Below, piece after piece: positions 21,098 through 33,297 of a DNA stretch of 64,000 nucleotides. The position numbers and the translations under genes are program-made. Within the stretch, counting starts at the first letter, position 1. Every line of letters begins with the position of its first letter. Source of the DNA: Prosopocoilus inquinatus (Eukaryota > Arthropoda > Insecta > Coleoptera > Lucanidae). Below the pieces are notes generated by a model. That model made no database searches and had not been told where the DNA came from. It was given only the letters and a program-made list of their open reading frames with translations. Location of the stretch: the NCBI GenBank assembly GCA_036172665.1, contig JAYKNF010000013.1, forward strand, positions 3,906,001 to 3,970,000, written 5' to 3'.

Positions 21098-24067
21098 GAC
21101 CTTTCGTTTGATAGGCGACAATCCGGGTTTACGTTCGACGCGTCCGATTTCGATCATTGCAGCGCCATCTTCGATCGAAAAATCGAACCGACGCGATTTT
21201 CCGTCGCCGCTCGGCGAGACCTTTCGTCTTATGCGCGACAACCCGGGTTTACGTTCGACGCGTCCGATTTCGATCATTGCAGCGCCATCATCGATCGAAA
21301 AATTGAACCGACGCGATTTTCCGTCGCTGCTCGGCGAGACCTTTCGTTTGATACGCGACAATCCGGGTTTACGTTCGACGCGTCCAGTTTCGATCATTGC
21401 AGCACCATCTTCGATCGAAAAATCGAACCGACGCGATTTTCCGTCGCCGCTCGGCGAGACCTTTCGTTTGATACGCGACAACCCGGGTTTACGTTCGACG
21501 AGAGCAGTCTCGATCATTGCAGCGCCATCTTCGATCGAAAAATCGAACCGACGCGATTTTCCGTCGCCGCTCGGCGAGACCTTTCGTTTGATACGCGACA
21601 ATCCGGGTTTACGATCGACGCGTCCGATTTCGATCATTGCAGCGCCATCTTCGATCGAAAAATCGAACCGACGCGATTTTCCGTCGCCGCTCGTCGAGAC
21701 CTTTCGTTTGATGCGTGACAACCCGTGTTTACGTTCGACGGGTCCGATTTCGATCATTGCAGCGCCATCTTCGATCGAAAAATCGAACCGACGCGATTTT
21801 CCGTCGCCGCTCGGCGAGACCTTTCGTTTGATACGCGACAACCCGGGTTTACGTTCGACGCGTCCGATTTCGATCATTGCAGCGCCATCTTCTATCGAAA
21901 AATCGAACCGACGCGATTTTCCGTCGCCGCTCGGCGAGACCTTTCGTTTGATGCGCGACAACCCGGGTTTACGTTCGACGCGTCCAGTTTCGATCATTGC
22001 AGCGCCATCTTCTATCGAAAAATCGAACCGACGCGATTTTCCGTCGCCGCTCGGCGAGACCTTTCGTTTGATATGCGACAACCCGGGTTTACGTTCGACG
22101 CGTCCAGTTTCGATCATTGCAGCGCCATCTTCGATCGAAAAATCGAACCGACGCGATTTTCCGTCGCCGCTCGGCGAGACCTTTCGTTTGATATGCGACA
22201 ACCCGGGTTTACGTTCGACGCGTCCAGTTTCGATCATTGCAGCGCCATCTTCGATCGAAAAATCGAACCGACGCGATTTTCCGTCGCCGCTCGGCGAGAC
22301 CTTTCGTATGATACGCGACAATCCGGGTTTACGTTCGACGCGTCCGATTTCGATCATTGCAGCGCCATCTTCGATCGAAAAATCGAACCGACGCGATTTT
22401 CCGTCGCCGCTCGGCGAGACCTTTCGTTTGATACGCGACAACCCTGGTTTACGTTCGTCGCGTCCAGTTTCGATCATTGCAGCGCCATCTTCTATCGAAA
22501 AATCGAGCCGACGCGATTTTCCGTCGCCGCTCGGCGAGACCTTTCGTTTGATACGCGACAATCCGGGTTTACGTTCGACGCGTTCGATTTCGATCATTGC
22601 AGCGCCATCTTCTATCGAAAAATCGAACCGAAGCGATTTCCCGTCGCCGCTCGGCGAGACCTTTCGTTTGAAACGCGACAACCCGGGTTTACGTTCGACG
22701 CGTCCAGTTTCGATCATTGCAGCGCCATCTTCGATCGAAAAATCGAACCGACGCGATTTTCCGTCGCCGCTCGGCGAGACCTTTCGTTTGATAAGCGACA
22801 ACCCGGGTTTACGTTCGACGCGTTCGATTTCGATCATTGCAGCGCCATCTTCGATCGAAAAATCGAACCGGCGCGATTTTCCGTCGCCGCTCGGCGAGAC
22901 CTTTCGTTTGATACGCGACAATCCGGGTTTACATTCGACGCGTTCGATTTCGATCATTGCAGCGCCATCTTCGATCGAAAAATCGAACCGACGCGATTTT
23001 CCGTCGCCGCTCGGCGAGACCTTTCGTTTGATACGCGACAACCCGGGTTTACGTTCGACGCGTCCGATTTCGATTATTGCAGCGCCATCTTCGATCGAAA
23101 AATCGAACCGACGCGATTTTCCGTCGCAGCTCGGCGAGACCTTTCGTTTGATACGCGACAACCCGGGTTTACGTTCGATGCGTCCAGTTTCGATCATTGC
23201 AGCGCCATCTTCGATCGAAAAATCGAACCGACGCGATTTTCCGTCGCCGCTCGGCGAGACCTTTCGCTTTATGCGCGACAACCCGGGTTTACGTTCGACG
23301 CGTCCGATTTCGATCATTGCAGCGCCATCATCGATCGAAAAATCGAAACGACGCGATTTTCCGTCGCTGCTCGGCGAGACCTTTCGTTTGATACGCGACA
23401 ATCCGGGTTTACGTTCGACGCGTCCAGTTTCGATCATTGCAGCGCCATCTTCGATCGAAAAATCGAACCGACGCGATTTTCCGTCGCCGCTCGGCGAGAC
23501 CTTTCGTTTGATACGCGACAACCCGGGTTTACGTTCGACGCGATCAGTCTCGATCATTGCAGCGCCATCTTCGATCGAAAAATCGAACCGACGCGATTTT
23601 CCGTCGCCGCTCGGCGAGACCTTTCGTTTGATACGCGACAATCCGGGTTTACGATCGACGCGTCCGATTTCGATCATTGCAGCGCCATCTTCGATCGAAA
23701 AATCGAACCGACGCGATTTTCCGTCGCCGCTGGGCGAGAACTTTCGTTTGATGCGCGACAACCCGGGTTTACGTTCGACGCGTCCAGTTTCGATCATTGC
23801 AGAGCCATCTTCGATCGAAAAATCGAACCGAAGCGATTTTCCGTTGCCGCTCGGCGAGACCTTTCGTTTGATACGCGACAACCCGGGTTTACGTTCGACG
23901 CGTCCGATTTCGATCATTGCAGCGCCATCTTCGATCGAAAAATCGAACCGACGCGATTTTCCGTCGCCGCTCGGCGAGACCTTTCGTTTGATACGCGACA
24001 ACCCTGGTTTACGTTCGACGCGTCCAGTTTCGATCATTGCAGCGCCATCTTCGATCGAAAAATCGAA
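21098..24067 (+). repeat. 120-bp satellite array 6, + half (about 24.7 monomers)
   Basis: The longest array, with an internal higher-order repeat. A block with 'ttatgcgcgac', 'catcatcg', 'tcgctgctcgg', a 'cagtctcg' monomer and 'acgatcgacg' starts near 21,230 and again near 23,270, 2040 bp (17 monomers) later. Its end (23,640-24,060) resembles array 1 (gatcgacgcg, aagcgattttccgttg, accctggttt). It is the most diverged array and runs into its own inverse at 24,062-24,067. Confidence 0.95.
24062..24067. other. Inversion breakpoint inside a 120-bp array
   Basis: The + monomer ends '...gatcgaaaaatcgaa' and the - monomer begins 'atcgaaatcgtacgcg'. The six bases ATCGAA at 24,062-24,067 fit both sides, so the junction has 6 bp of microhomology. 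All long units left of it (from 4577) read + and all to the right read -. Confidence 0.85.
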
Positions 24068-24958
24068 ATCGTACGCGTCGAACGTAAACCCGAATTGTCG
24101 CGTATCAAACGAAAGCTCTCGCCGAGCGGCGACGGAAAATCGCGTCGGTTCGATTTTTCGATCGAAGATGGCGCTGCAATGATCGAAATCGAACGCGTCG
24201 AACGTAAACCCGGGTTGTCGCATATCAAACGAAAGGTCTCGCCGAGCGGCGACGGAAAATCGCGTCGGTTCGATTTTTCGATAGAAGATGGCGCTGCAAT
24301 GATCGAAACTGGACGCGTCGAACGTAAACCCGGGTTGTCGCGCATCAACCGAAAGGTCTCGCCGAGCGGCGACGGAAAATCGCGTCGGTTCGATTTCTCG
24401 ATAGAAGATGGCGCTGCAATGATCGAAACTGGACGCGTCGAACGTAAACCCGGGTTATCGCGCATCAAACGAAAGGTCTCGCCGAGCGGCGACGGAAAGT
24501 CGCGTCGGTTCGATTTTTCGATCGAAGATGGCGCTGCAATGATCGAAATCGGACGCGTCGAACGTAAACCCGGGTTGTCGCGTATCAAACGAAAGGTCTC
24601 GCCGAGCGGTGACGGAAAATCGCGTCGGTTCGATTTTTCGATCGAACATGGCGCTGCAATGATCGAAATCGAACGCGTCGAACGTAAACCCGGATTGTCG
24701 CGTATCAAACGAAAGGTCTCGCCGAGCGGCGACGGAAAATCGCGTCGGTTCGATTTTTCGATGGAAGATGGCGCTGCAATGATCGAAATCGGACGCGTCG
24801 AACGTAAACCCGGGTTGTCGCGCATAAAACGAAAGGTCTCGCCGAGCGGCGACGGAAAATCGCGTCGGTTCGATTTTTCGATCGAAGATGGCGCTGCAAT
24901 GATCGAAATCGGACGCGTCGAACGTAAACCCGGATTGTCGCCTATCAAACGAAAGGTC
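24068..24958 (-). repeat. 120-bp satellite array 6, - half (about 7.5 monomers)
   Basis: Inverted monomers ending with the standard core-side edge ('cccggattgtcgcctatcaaacg'). Markers include 'cgaaagctctcg' near 24,110, 'cgcatcaaccg' near 24,341 and 'cgaacatggcg' near 24,643. No 4-bp duplication. Confidence 0.95.
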
Positions 24959-26374
24959 TAAATCGATCGCGTCGAATTCTTTCCGACGTAGAAGAAAGTA
25001 GCTTTACGAACGTAACCATTACCACATGGCGAGAGATATACGGGGTGATATCGAAAATGTGACACGAACGCGTGTGTAACAGTGAAAAAGTGTTTCCACT
25101 GAAAAAAAGTAAGTGTTAAAAACAACTGAAAACCTCCAAATTCCATTTCTCCGATGTTACTCCGGTAATCGGAAAAAAGGTTATAAGACGATCGCGGCGG
25201 CGGCGGCGGCGTCGTTTTGCCGGTTAAATTCTTCACGATTTGCATTGTGCCGTCGCGTGTACGCTCGACCGAACGCGTCGAGATTTTGACGGAGCTCATT
25301 TGAATTTGCCGCCGCGTAAAAGATGGGATCGACGAGGGTTGGTTGGCAACGATCGCGCGACACGCGCAGTAAGGAAACCTTGACACTTGACATATGTAAT
25401 ATTATATATCTGTACGGCCAGTCGTGGGGCCGGAGCACCGGTGGTCGGAAGGGAGTTGGGGCGTACTGCCTATCGACAGTGATCTAACCTGAAAGCGACG
25501 CGCGAACTCTTTCGCGTGTGTCGTGTTACGCCGGCAGTCGGCCCGGCGGCGGAGGGAGTACGTACGCCGCCGGTCGAACGTGACCTAATCTAAAGCCGCC
25601 GACGCGATCTCTTTCGCCGCGCGGACGCGTTCGAACATAATTTCGACCGTACATATTACGTAAATAGATGAATAAAGGAGGCTTTGGATGTTCGTTTGTG
25701 ATTAAAAAAAAATGCGAGCGCGGGGAGGTCGATTCGTTCGCTCTCCGGCCGGCAATTAAAGCGGGAAATTTAAGGGAAAAAATTGAAAAAAATCGATAAA
25801 AATTTAAAAAAATCAAAAATTAAGAGAACGGAAAAATTGAACAAATTGGGGAAAAATATTCAAAATTTCGGGGGGAAATTTAAAAAAATCGAGAAAAATC
25901 GACAAGAATTCTAAAAATTAGGGAAACGGATTTCTTAAGTTTCCCAACTTTTTTAAAACATTTCATCACTTCTTACATTTTCCTTCACTTTTTTTCGAAA
26001 ATTGTTCAAGGTCAACCCAACCGACGCCAACCCAAGCGAGGCCAACCCAGACGGCGAAAAAAAATTTATAAATTAGGAGAACGGAAAAATTGAAAAAATT
26101 GGGGAAAAATACTCAAAATTTCGAAAATTAGAAAAATCAATTCTTAAAGTTTTCCAACATTCTTCCAAGTCCCTAGGTGCCGCGAGCCCCCAAAGGCTAG
26201 CGGCCCAAACAGCGCGCAGCGCTCTCACCTCTTCCGTCCAAACGAAACCTCCGTCTATACAAAGCCTCTGTCCACACAAGCCTCTGTTCATACCCACAAG
26301 TGGGCGGAGCGTAGCGGATCCCACTTGTCATATATAAGAAAAGAAACTCGGAAAAGTGTACTTAAGGGGTTCCT
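24959..26374 (-). repeat. Long-unit spacer, one AT subunit, A-type core
   Basis: Core 24,959 to about 25,770, AT block to about 26,153, TATA/hairpin block to 26,374. The core is A-type without the 12-bp duplication and carries private changes ('cgtaaccattacc' near the array, 'gggagttggggcgtactgcc', 'gtacgtacgccg'). The first of these changes a Lys-Arg to Asn-Gly in the exon-2-like frame. Exon-like segments (-): 26,291-26,229 and 25,098-24,958. At 1416 bp it is about two AT subunits shorter than the left-hand spacers. Confidence 0.9.
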
Positions 26375-27769
26375 ATGGCGCCGCAATGATCGAAATCGGT
26401 CGCGTAGAACGTAAACCCGGGTTGTCGCGTATCAAACGAAAGGTCTCGCCGAGCGGCGACGGAAAATCGCGTCGGTTCGATTTTTCGATCGAAGATGGCG
26501 CTGCAATGATCGAAATCGGACGCGTCGAACGTAAACCCGGATTGTCGCGTATCAAACGAAAGGTCTCGCCGAGCGGCGACGGAAAATCGCGTCGGTTCGA
26601 TTTTTCGATGGAAGATGGCGCTGCAATGATCGAAATCGGACGCGTCGAACGTAAACCCGGGTTGTCGCGTATCAAACGAAAGGTCTCGCCGAGCGGCGAC
26701 GGAAAATCGCGTCGGTTCTATTTTTCGATCGAAGATGGCGCTGCAATGATCGAAACTGGACGCGTCGAACGTAAACCCGGGTTGTCGCGCATCAAACGAA
26801 AGGTCTCGCCGAGCGGCGACGGAAAATCGCGTCGGTTCGATTTTTCGATTGAAGATGGCGCTGCAGTGATCGAAACTGTACGCATCGAACGTAAACCCGG
26901 GTTGTCGCGCATCAAACGAAAGGTCTCGCCGAGCGGCGACGGAAAATCGCGTCGGTTCGATTTTTCGATCGAAGATGGCGCTGCAATGATCGAAACTGGA
27001 CGCGTCGAACGTAAACCCGGGTTGTCGCGCATCAAACGAAAGGTCTCGCCGAGCGGCGACGGAAAATCGCGTCGGTTCGATTTTTCGATCGAAGATATCG
27101 CTGCAATGATCGAAATCGGACGCGTCGAACGTAAACCCGGGTTGTCGCGTATCAAACGAAAGGTCTCGCCGAGCGGCGACGGAAAATCGCGTCGGTTCGA
27201 TTTTTCGATCGAAGATGGCGCTGCAATGATCGAAACTGGACGCGTCGAACGTAAACCCGGGTTGTCGCATATCAAACGAAAGGTCTCGCCGAGCGGCGAC
27301 GGAAAATCGCGTCGGTTCGATTTTTCGATCGAAGATGGCGCTGCAATGATCGAAACTGGACGCGTCGAACGTAAATAAACCCGGGTTGTCGCGCATCAAA
27401 CGAAAGGTCTCGCCGAGCGGCGACGGAAAATCGCGTCGGTTCGATTTTTCGATCGAAGATGGCGCTGCAATGATCGAAATCGGACGCGTTGAACGTAAAC
27501 CCGGGTTGTCGCGTATCAAACGAAAGGTCTCGCCGAGCGGCGACGGAAAATCGCGTCGGTTCGATTTTTCGATCGAAGATGGCGCTGCAATGATCGAAAT
27601 CGGACGCGTCGAACGTAAACTCGGGTTGTCGCGTATCAAACGAAAGGTCTCGCCGAGCGGCGACGGAAAATCGCGTCGGTTCGATTTTTCGATCGAAGAT
27701 GGCGCTGCAATGATCGAAATCGGACGCGTCGAACGTAAACCCGGATTGTCGCCTATCAAACGAAAGGTC
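26375..27769 (-). repeat. 120-bp satellite array 7 (about 11.6 monomers), first unit of super-repeat 1
   Basis: Carries a distinctive monomer series: 'cgatggaagatgg' near 26,607, 'ggttctattttt' near 26,715, 'gcagtgatcgaaactgtacgcatcg' region near 26,864, 'gaagatatcgctg' near 27,092, the 4-bp slip at 27,372-27,379 and 'gtaaactcggg' near 27,616. The same series recurs in arrays 8, 9, 12 (left part), 13 and 14. Confidence 0.95.
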
Positions 27770-29198
27770 TAAATTGATCGCGTCGAATTCTTTCCGACGT
27801 AGAAGAAAGTAGCTTTACGAACGTAACGTTTACCACATGGCGAGAGATATACGGGGTGATATCGAAAATGTGACACGAGCGCGTGTGTAACAGTGAAAAA
27901 GTGTTTCCACTGAAAAAAAGTAAGTGTTAAAAACAACTGAAAACCTCCAAATTCCATTTCTCCGATGTTACTCCGGTAATCGGAAAAAAGGTTATAAGAC
28001 GATCGCGGCGGCGGCGGCGGCGTCGTTTTGCCGGTTAAATTCTTCACGATTTGCATTGTGCCGTCGCGTGTACGCTCGACCGAACGCGTCGAGATTTTGA
28101 CGGAGCTCATTTGAATTTGCATTTGAATTTGCCGCCGCGTAAAAGATGGGATCGACGAGGGTTGGTTGGCAACGATCGCGCGACACGCGCAGTAAGGAAA
28201 CCTTGACACTTGACATATGTAATATTATATATCTGTACGGCCAGTCGTGGGGCCGGAGCACCGGTGGTCGGAAGGGAGGGGGGGCGTGCTGACTATCGAC
28301 AATGATCTAACCTGAAAGCGACGCGCGATCTCTTTCGCGTGTGTCGTGTTACGCCCGCAGTCGGCCCGGCGTCGGAGGGAGTACGTGCGCCGCCGGTCGA
28401 ACGTGACCTAATCTAAAGCCGCCGACGCGATCTCTTTCGCCGCGCGGACGCGTTCGAACATAATTTCGACCGTACATATTACGTAAATAGATGAATAAAG
28501 GAGGCTTTGGATGTTCGTTTGTGATTAAAAAAAAAATGCGAGCGCGGGGAGGTCGATTCGTTCGCTCTCCGGCCGGCAATTAAAGCGGGAAATTTAAGGG
28601 AAAAAATTGAAAAAAATCGATAAAAATTTAAAAAAATCAAAAATTAAGAGAACGGAAAAATTGAACAAATTGGGGAAAAATATTCAAAATTTCGGGGGGA
28701 AATTTAAAAAAATCGAGAAAAATCGACAAGAATTCTAAAAATTAGGGAAACGGATTTCTTAAGTTTCCCAACTTTTTTAAAACATTTCATCACTTCTTAC
28801 ATTTTCCTTCACTTTTTTTCGAAAATTGTTCAAGGTCAACCCAACCGACGCCAACCCAAGCGAGGCCAACCCAGACGGCGAAAAAAAATTTATAAATTAG
28901 GAGAACGGAAAAATTGAAAAAATTGGGGAAAAATACTCAAAATTTCGAAAATTAGAAAAATCAATTCTTAAAGTTTTCCAACATTCTTCCAAGTCCCTAG
29001 GTGCCGCGAGCCCCCAAAGGCTAGCGGCCCAAACAGCGCGCAGCGCTCTCACCTCTTCCGTCCAAACGAAACCTCCGTCTATACAAAGCCTCTGTCCACA
29101 CAAGCCTCTGTTCATACCCACAAGTGGGCGGAGCGTAGCGGATCCCACTTGTCATATATAAGAAAAGAAACTCGGAAAAGTGTACTTAAGGGGTTCCT
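27770..29198 (-). repeat. Long-unit spacer, one AT subunit, B-type core with 12-bp duplication
   Basis: Core to about 28,590, AT to about 28,977, TATA/hairpin block to 29,198. 'aaattgatcg' at the array edge (not aaatcgatcg) and 'ggcccggcgtcgg' distinguish this copy. Exon-like segments (-): 29,115-29,053 and 27,909-27,769. Confidence 0.9.
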
Positions 29199-30473
29199 AT
29201 GGCGCCGCAATGATCGAAATCGGTCGCGTAGAACGTAAACCCGGGTTGTCGCGTATCAAACGAAAGGTCTCGCCGAGCGGCGACGGAAAATCGCGTCGGT
29301 TCGATTTTTCGATCGAAGATGGCGCTGCAATGATCGAAATCGGACGCGTCGAACGTAAACCCGGATTGTCGCGTATCAAACGAAAGGTCTCGCCGAGCGG
29401 CGACGGAAAATCGCGTCGGTTCGATTTTTCGATGGAAGATGGCGCTGCAATGATCGAAATCGGACGCGTCGAACGTAAACCCGGGTTGTCGCGTATCAAA
29501 CGAAAGGTCTCGCCGAGCGGCGACGGAAAATCGCGTCGGTTCTATTTTTCGATCGAAGATGGCGCTGCAATGATCGAAACTGGACGCGTCGAACGTAAAC
29601 CCGGGTTGTCGCGCATCAAACGAAAGGTCTCGCCGAGCGGCGACGGAAAATCGCGTCGGTTCGATTTTTCGATTGAAGATGGCGCTGCAGTGATCGAAAC
29701 TGTACGCATCGAACGTAAACCCGGGTTGTCGCGCATCAAACGAAAGGTCTCGCCGAGCGGCGACGGAAAATCGCGTCGGTTCGATTTTTCGATCGAAGAT
29801 GGCGCTGCAATGATCGAAACTGGACGCGTCGAACGTAAACCCGGGTTGTCGCGCATCAAACGAAAGGTCTCGCCGAGCGGCGACGGAAAATCGCGTCGGT
29901 TCGATTTTTCGATCGAAGATATCGCTGCAATGATCGAAATCGGACGCGTCGAACGTAAACCCGGGTTGTCGCATATCAAACGAAAGGTCTCGCCGAGCGG
30001 CGACGGAAAATCGCGTCGGTTCGATTTTTCGATCGAAGATGGCGCTGCAATGATCGAAACTGGACGCGTCGAACGTAAATAAACCCGGGTTGTCGCGCAT
30101 CAAACGAAAGGTCTCGCCGAGCGGCGACGGAAAATCGCGTCGGTTCGATTTTTCGATCGAAGATGGCGCTGCAATGATCGAAATCGGACGCGTTGAACGT
30201 AAACCCGGGTTGTCGCGTATCAAACGAAAGGTCTCGCCGAGCGGCGACGGAAAATCGCGTCGGTTCGATTTTTCGATCGAAGATGGCGCTGCAATGATCG
30301 AAATCGGACGCGTCGAACGTAAACTCGGGTTGTCGCGTATCAAACGAAAGGTCTCGCCGAGCGGCGACGGAAAATCGCGTCGGTTCGATTTTTCGATCGA
30401 AGATGGCGCTGCAATGATCGAAATCGGACGCGTCGAACGTAAACCCGGATTGTCGCCTATCAAACGAAAGGTC
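29199..30473 (-). repeat. 120-bp satellite array 8 (about 10.6 monomers)
   Basis: Array 7 with one 120-bp monomer deleted, between 'gaagatatcgctg' and the 'cgcatatcaaacg' monomer. Otherwise the same marker order, with the 4-bp slip near 30,076. Confidence 0.95.
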
Positions 30474-31902
30474 TAAATTGATCGCGTCGAATTCTTTCCG
30501 ACGTAGAAGAAAGTAGCTTTACGAACGTAACGTTTACCACATGGCGAGAGATATACGGGGTGATATCGAAAATGTGACACGAGCGCGTGTGTAACAGTGA
30601 AAAAGTGTTTCCACTGAAAAAAAGTAAGTGTTAAAAACAACTGAAAACCTCCAAATTCCATTTCTCCGATGTTACTCCGGTAATCGGAAAAAAGGTTATA
30701 AGACGATCGCGGCGGCGGCGGCGGCGTCGTTTTGCCGGTTAAATTCTTCACGATTTGCATTGTGCCGTCGCGTGTACGCTCGACCGAACGCGTCGAGATT
30801 TTGACGGAGCTCATTTGAATTTGCATTTGAATTTGCCGCCGCGTAAAAGATGGGATCGACGAGGGTTGGTTGGCAACGATCGCGCGACACGCGCAGTAAG
30901 GAAACCTTGACACTTGACATATGTAATATTATATATCTGTACGGCCAGTCGTGGGGCCGGAGCACCGGTGGTCGGAAGGGAGGGGGGGCGTGCTGACTAT
31001 CGACAATGATCTAACCTGAAAGCGACGCGCGATCTCTTTCGCGTGTGTCGTGTTACGCCCGCAGTCGGCCCGGCGGCGGAGGGAGTACGTGCGCCGCCGG
31101 TCGAACGTGACCTAATCTAAAGCCGCCGACGCGATCTCTTTCGCCGCGCGGACGCGTTCGAACATAATTTCGACCGTACATATTACGTAAATAGATGAAT
31201 AAAGGAGGCTTTGGATGTTCGTTTGTGATTAAAAAAAAAATGCGAGCGCGGGGAGGTCGATTCGTTCGCTCTCCGGCCGGCAATTAAAGCGGGAAATTTA
31301 AGGGAAAAAATTGAAAAAAATCGATAAAAATTTAAAAAAATCAAAAATTAAGAGAACGGAAAAATTGAACAAATTGGGGAAAAATATTCAAAATTTCGGG
31401 GGGAAATTTAAAAAAATCGAGAAAAATCGACAAGAATTCTAAAAATTAGGGAAACGGATTTCTTAAGTTTCCCAACTTTTTTAAAACATTTCATCACTTC
31501 TTACATTTTCCTTCACTTTTTTTCGAAAATTGTTCAAGGTCAACCCAACCGACGCCAACCCAAGCGAGGCCAACCCAGACGGCGAAAAAAAATTTATAAA
31601 TTAGGAGAACGGAAAAATTGAAAAAATTGGGGAAAAATACTCAAAATTTCGAAAATTAGAAAAATCAATTCTTAAAGTTTTCCAACATTCTTCCAAGTCC
31701 CTAGGTGCCGCGAGCCCCCAAAGGCTAGCGGCCCAAACAGCGCGCAGCGCTCTCACCTCTTCCGTCCAAACGAAACCTCCGTCTATACAAAGCCTCTGTC
31801 CACACAAGCCTCTGTTCATACCCACAAGTGGGCGGAGCGTAGCGGATCCCACTTGTCATATATAAGAAAAGAAACTCGGAAAAGTGTACTTAAGGGGTTC
31901 CT
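30474..31902 (-). repeat. Long-unit spacer, one AT subunit, B-type core with 12-bp duplication
   Basis: 1429 bp, the same length as 27,770-29,198, but with the standard 'ggcccggcggcgg'. Core to about 31,290, AT to about 31,680. Exon-like segments (-): 31,819-31,757 and 30,613-30,473. Confidence 0.9.
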
Positions 31903-33297
31903 ATGGCGCCGCAATGATCGAAATCGGTCGCGTAGAACGTAAACCCGGGTTGTCGCGTATCAAACGAAAGGTCTCGCCGAGCGGCGACGGAAAATCGCGT
32001 CGGTTCGATTTTTCGATCGAAGATGGCGCTGCAATGATCGAAATCGGACGCGTCGAACGTAAACCCGGATTGTCGCGTATCAAACGAAAGGTCTCGCCGA
32101 GCGGCGACGGAAAATCGCGTCGGTTCGATTTTTCGATGGAAGATGGCGCTGCAATGATCGAAATCGGACGCGTCGAACGTAAACCCGGGTTGTCGCGTAT
32201 CAAACGAAAGGTCTCGCCGAGCGGCGACGGAAAATCGCGTCGGTTCTATTTTTCGATCGAAGATGGCGCTGCAATGATCGAAACTGGACGCGTCGAACGT
32301 AAACCCGGGTTGTCGCGCATCAAACGAAAGGTCTCGCCGAGCGGCGACGGAAAATCGCGTCGGTTCGATTTTTCGATTGAAGATGGCGCTGCAGTGATCG
32401 AAACTGTACGCATCGAACGTAAACCCGGGTTGTCGCGCATCAAACGAAAGGTCTCGCCGAGCGGCGACGGAAAATCGCGTCGGTTCGATTTTTCGATCGA
32501 AGATGGCGCTGCAATGATCGAAACTGGACGCGTCGAACGTAAACCCGGGTTGTCGCGCATCAAACGAAAGGTCTCGCCGAGCGGCGACGGAAAATCGCGT
32601 CGGTTCGATTTTTCGATCGAAGATATCGCTGCAATGATCGAAATCGGACGCGTCGAACGTAAACCCGGGTTGTCGCGTATCAAACGAAAGGTCTCGCCGA
32701 GCGGCGACGGAAAATCGCGTCGGTTCGATTTTTCGATCGAAGATGGCGCTGCAATGATCGAAACTGGACGCGTCGAACGTAAACCCGGGTTGTCGCATAT
32801 CAAACGAAAGGTCTCGCCGAGCGGCGACGGAAAATCGCGTCGGTTCGATTTTTCGATCGAAGATGGCGCTGCAATGATCGAAACTGGACGCGTCGAACGT
32901 AAATAAACCCGGGTTGTCGCGCATCAAACGAAAGGTCTCGCCGAGCGGCGACGGAAAATCGCGTCGGTTCGATTTTTCGATCGAAGATGGCGCTGCAATG
33001 ATCGAAATCGGACGCGTTGAACGTAAACCCGGGTTGTCGCGTATCAAACGAAAGGTCTCGCCGAGCGGCGACGGAAAATCGCGTCGGTTCGATTTTTCGA
33101 TCGAAGATGGCGCTGCAATGATCGAAATCGGACGCGTCGAACGTAAACTCGGGTTGTCGCGTATCAAACGAAAGGTCTCGCCGAGCGGCGACGGAAAATC
33201 GCGTCGGTTCGATTTTTCGATCGAAGATGGCGCTGCAATGATCGAAATCGGACGCGTCGAACGTAAACCCGGATTGTCGCCTATCAAACGAAAGGTC
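31903..33297 (-). repeat. 120-bp satellite array 9 (about 11.6 monomers)
   Basis: Same monomer series and length as array 7 (1395 bp), slip near 32,900. Counterpart in super-repeat 2 is array 14 (46,850-48,244). Confidence 0.95.

Noticed and set aside
24062..24067. Dismissing the whole inverted layout as assembly error
   Set aside because: It cannot be excluded, but unit-specific variants and several independent length differences on the two arms argue against a simple duplicated contig. Kept as a finding to be checked with reads.
28500..28516. Shine-Dalgarno-like AAAGGAGG upstream of an ATG in the core (written strand of right-hand units)
   Set aside because: The frame after the ATG is only a few codons before TAA, and every other feature is eukaryotic. 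The AATAAA overlapping it could as well be read as a poly(A) signal.
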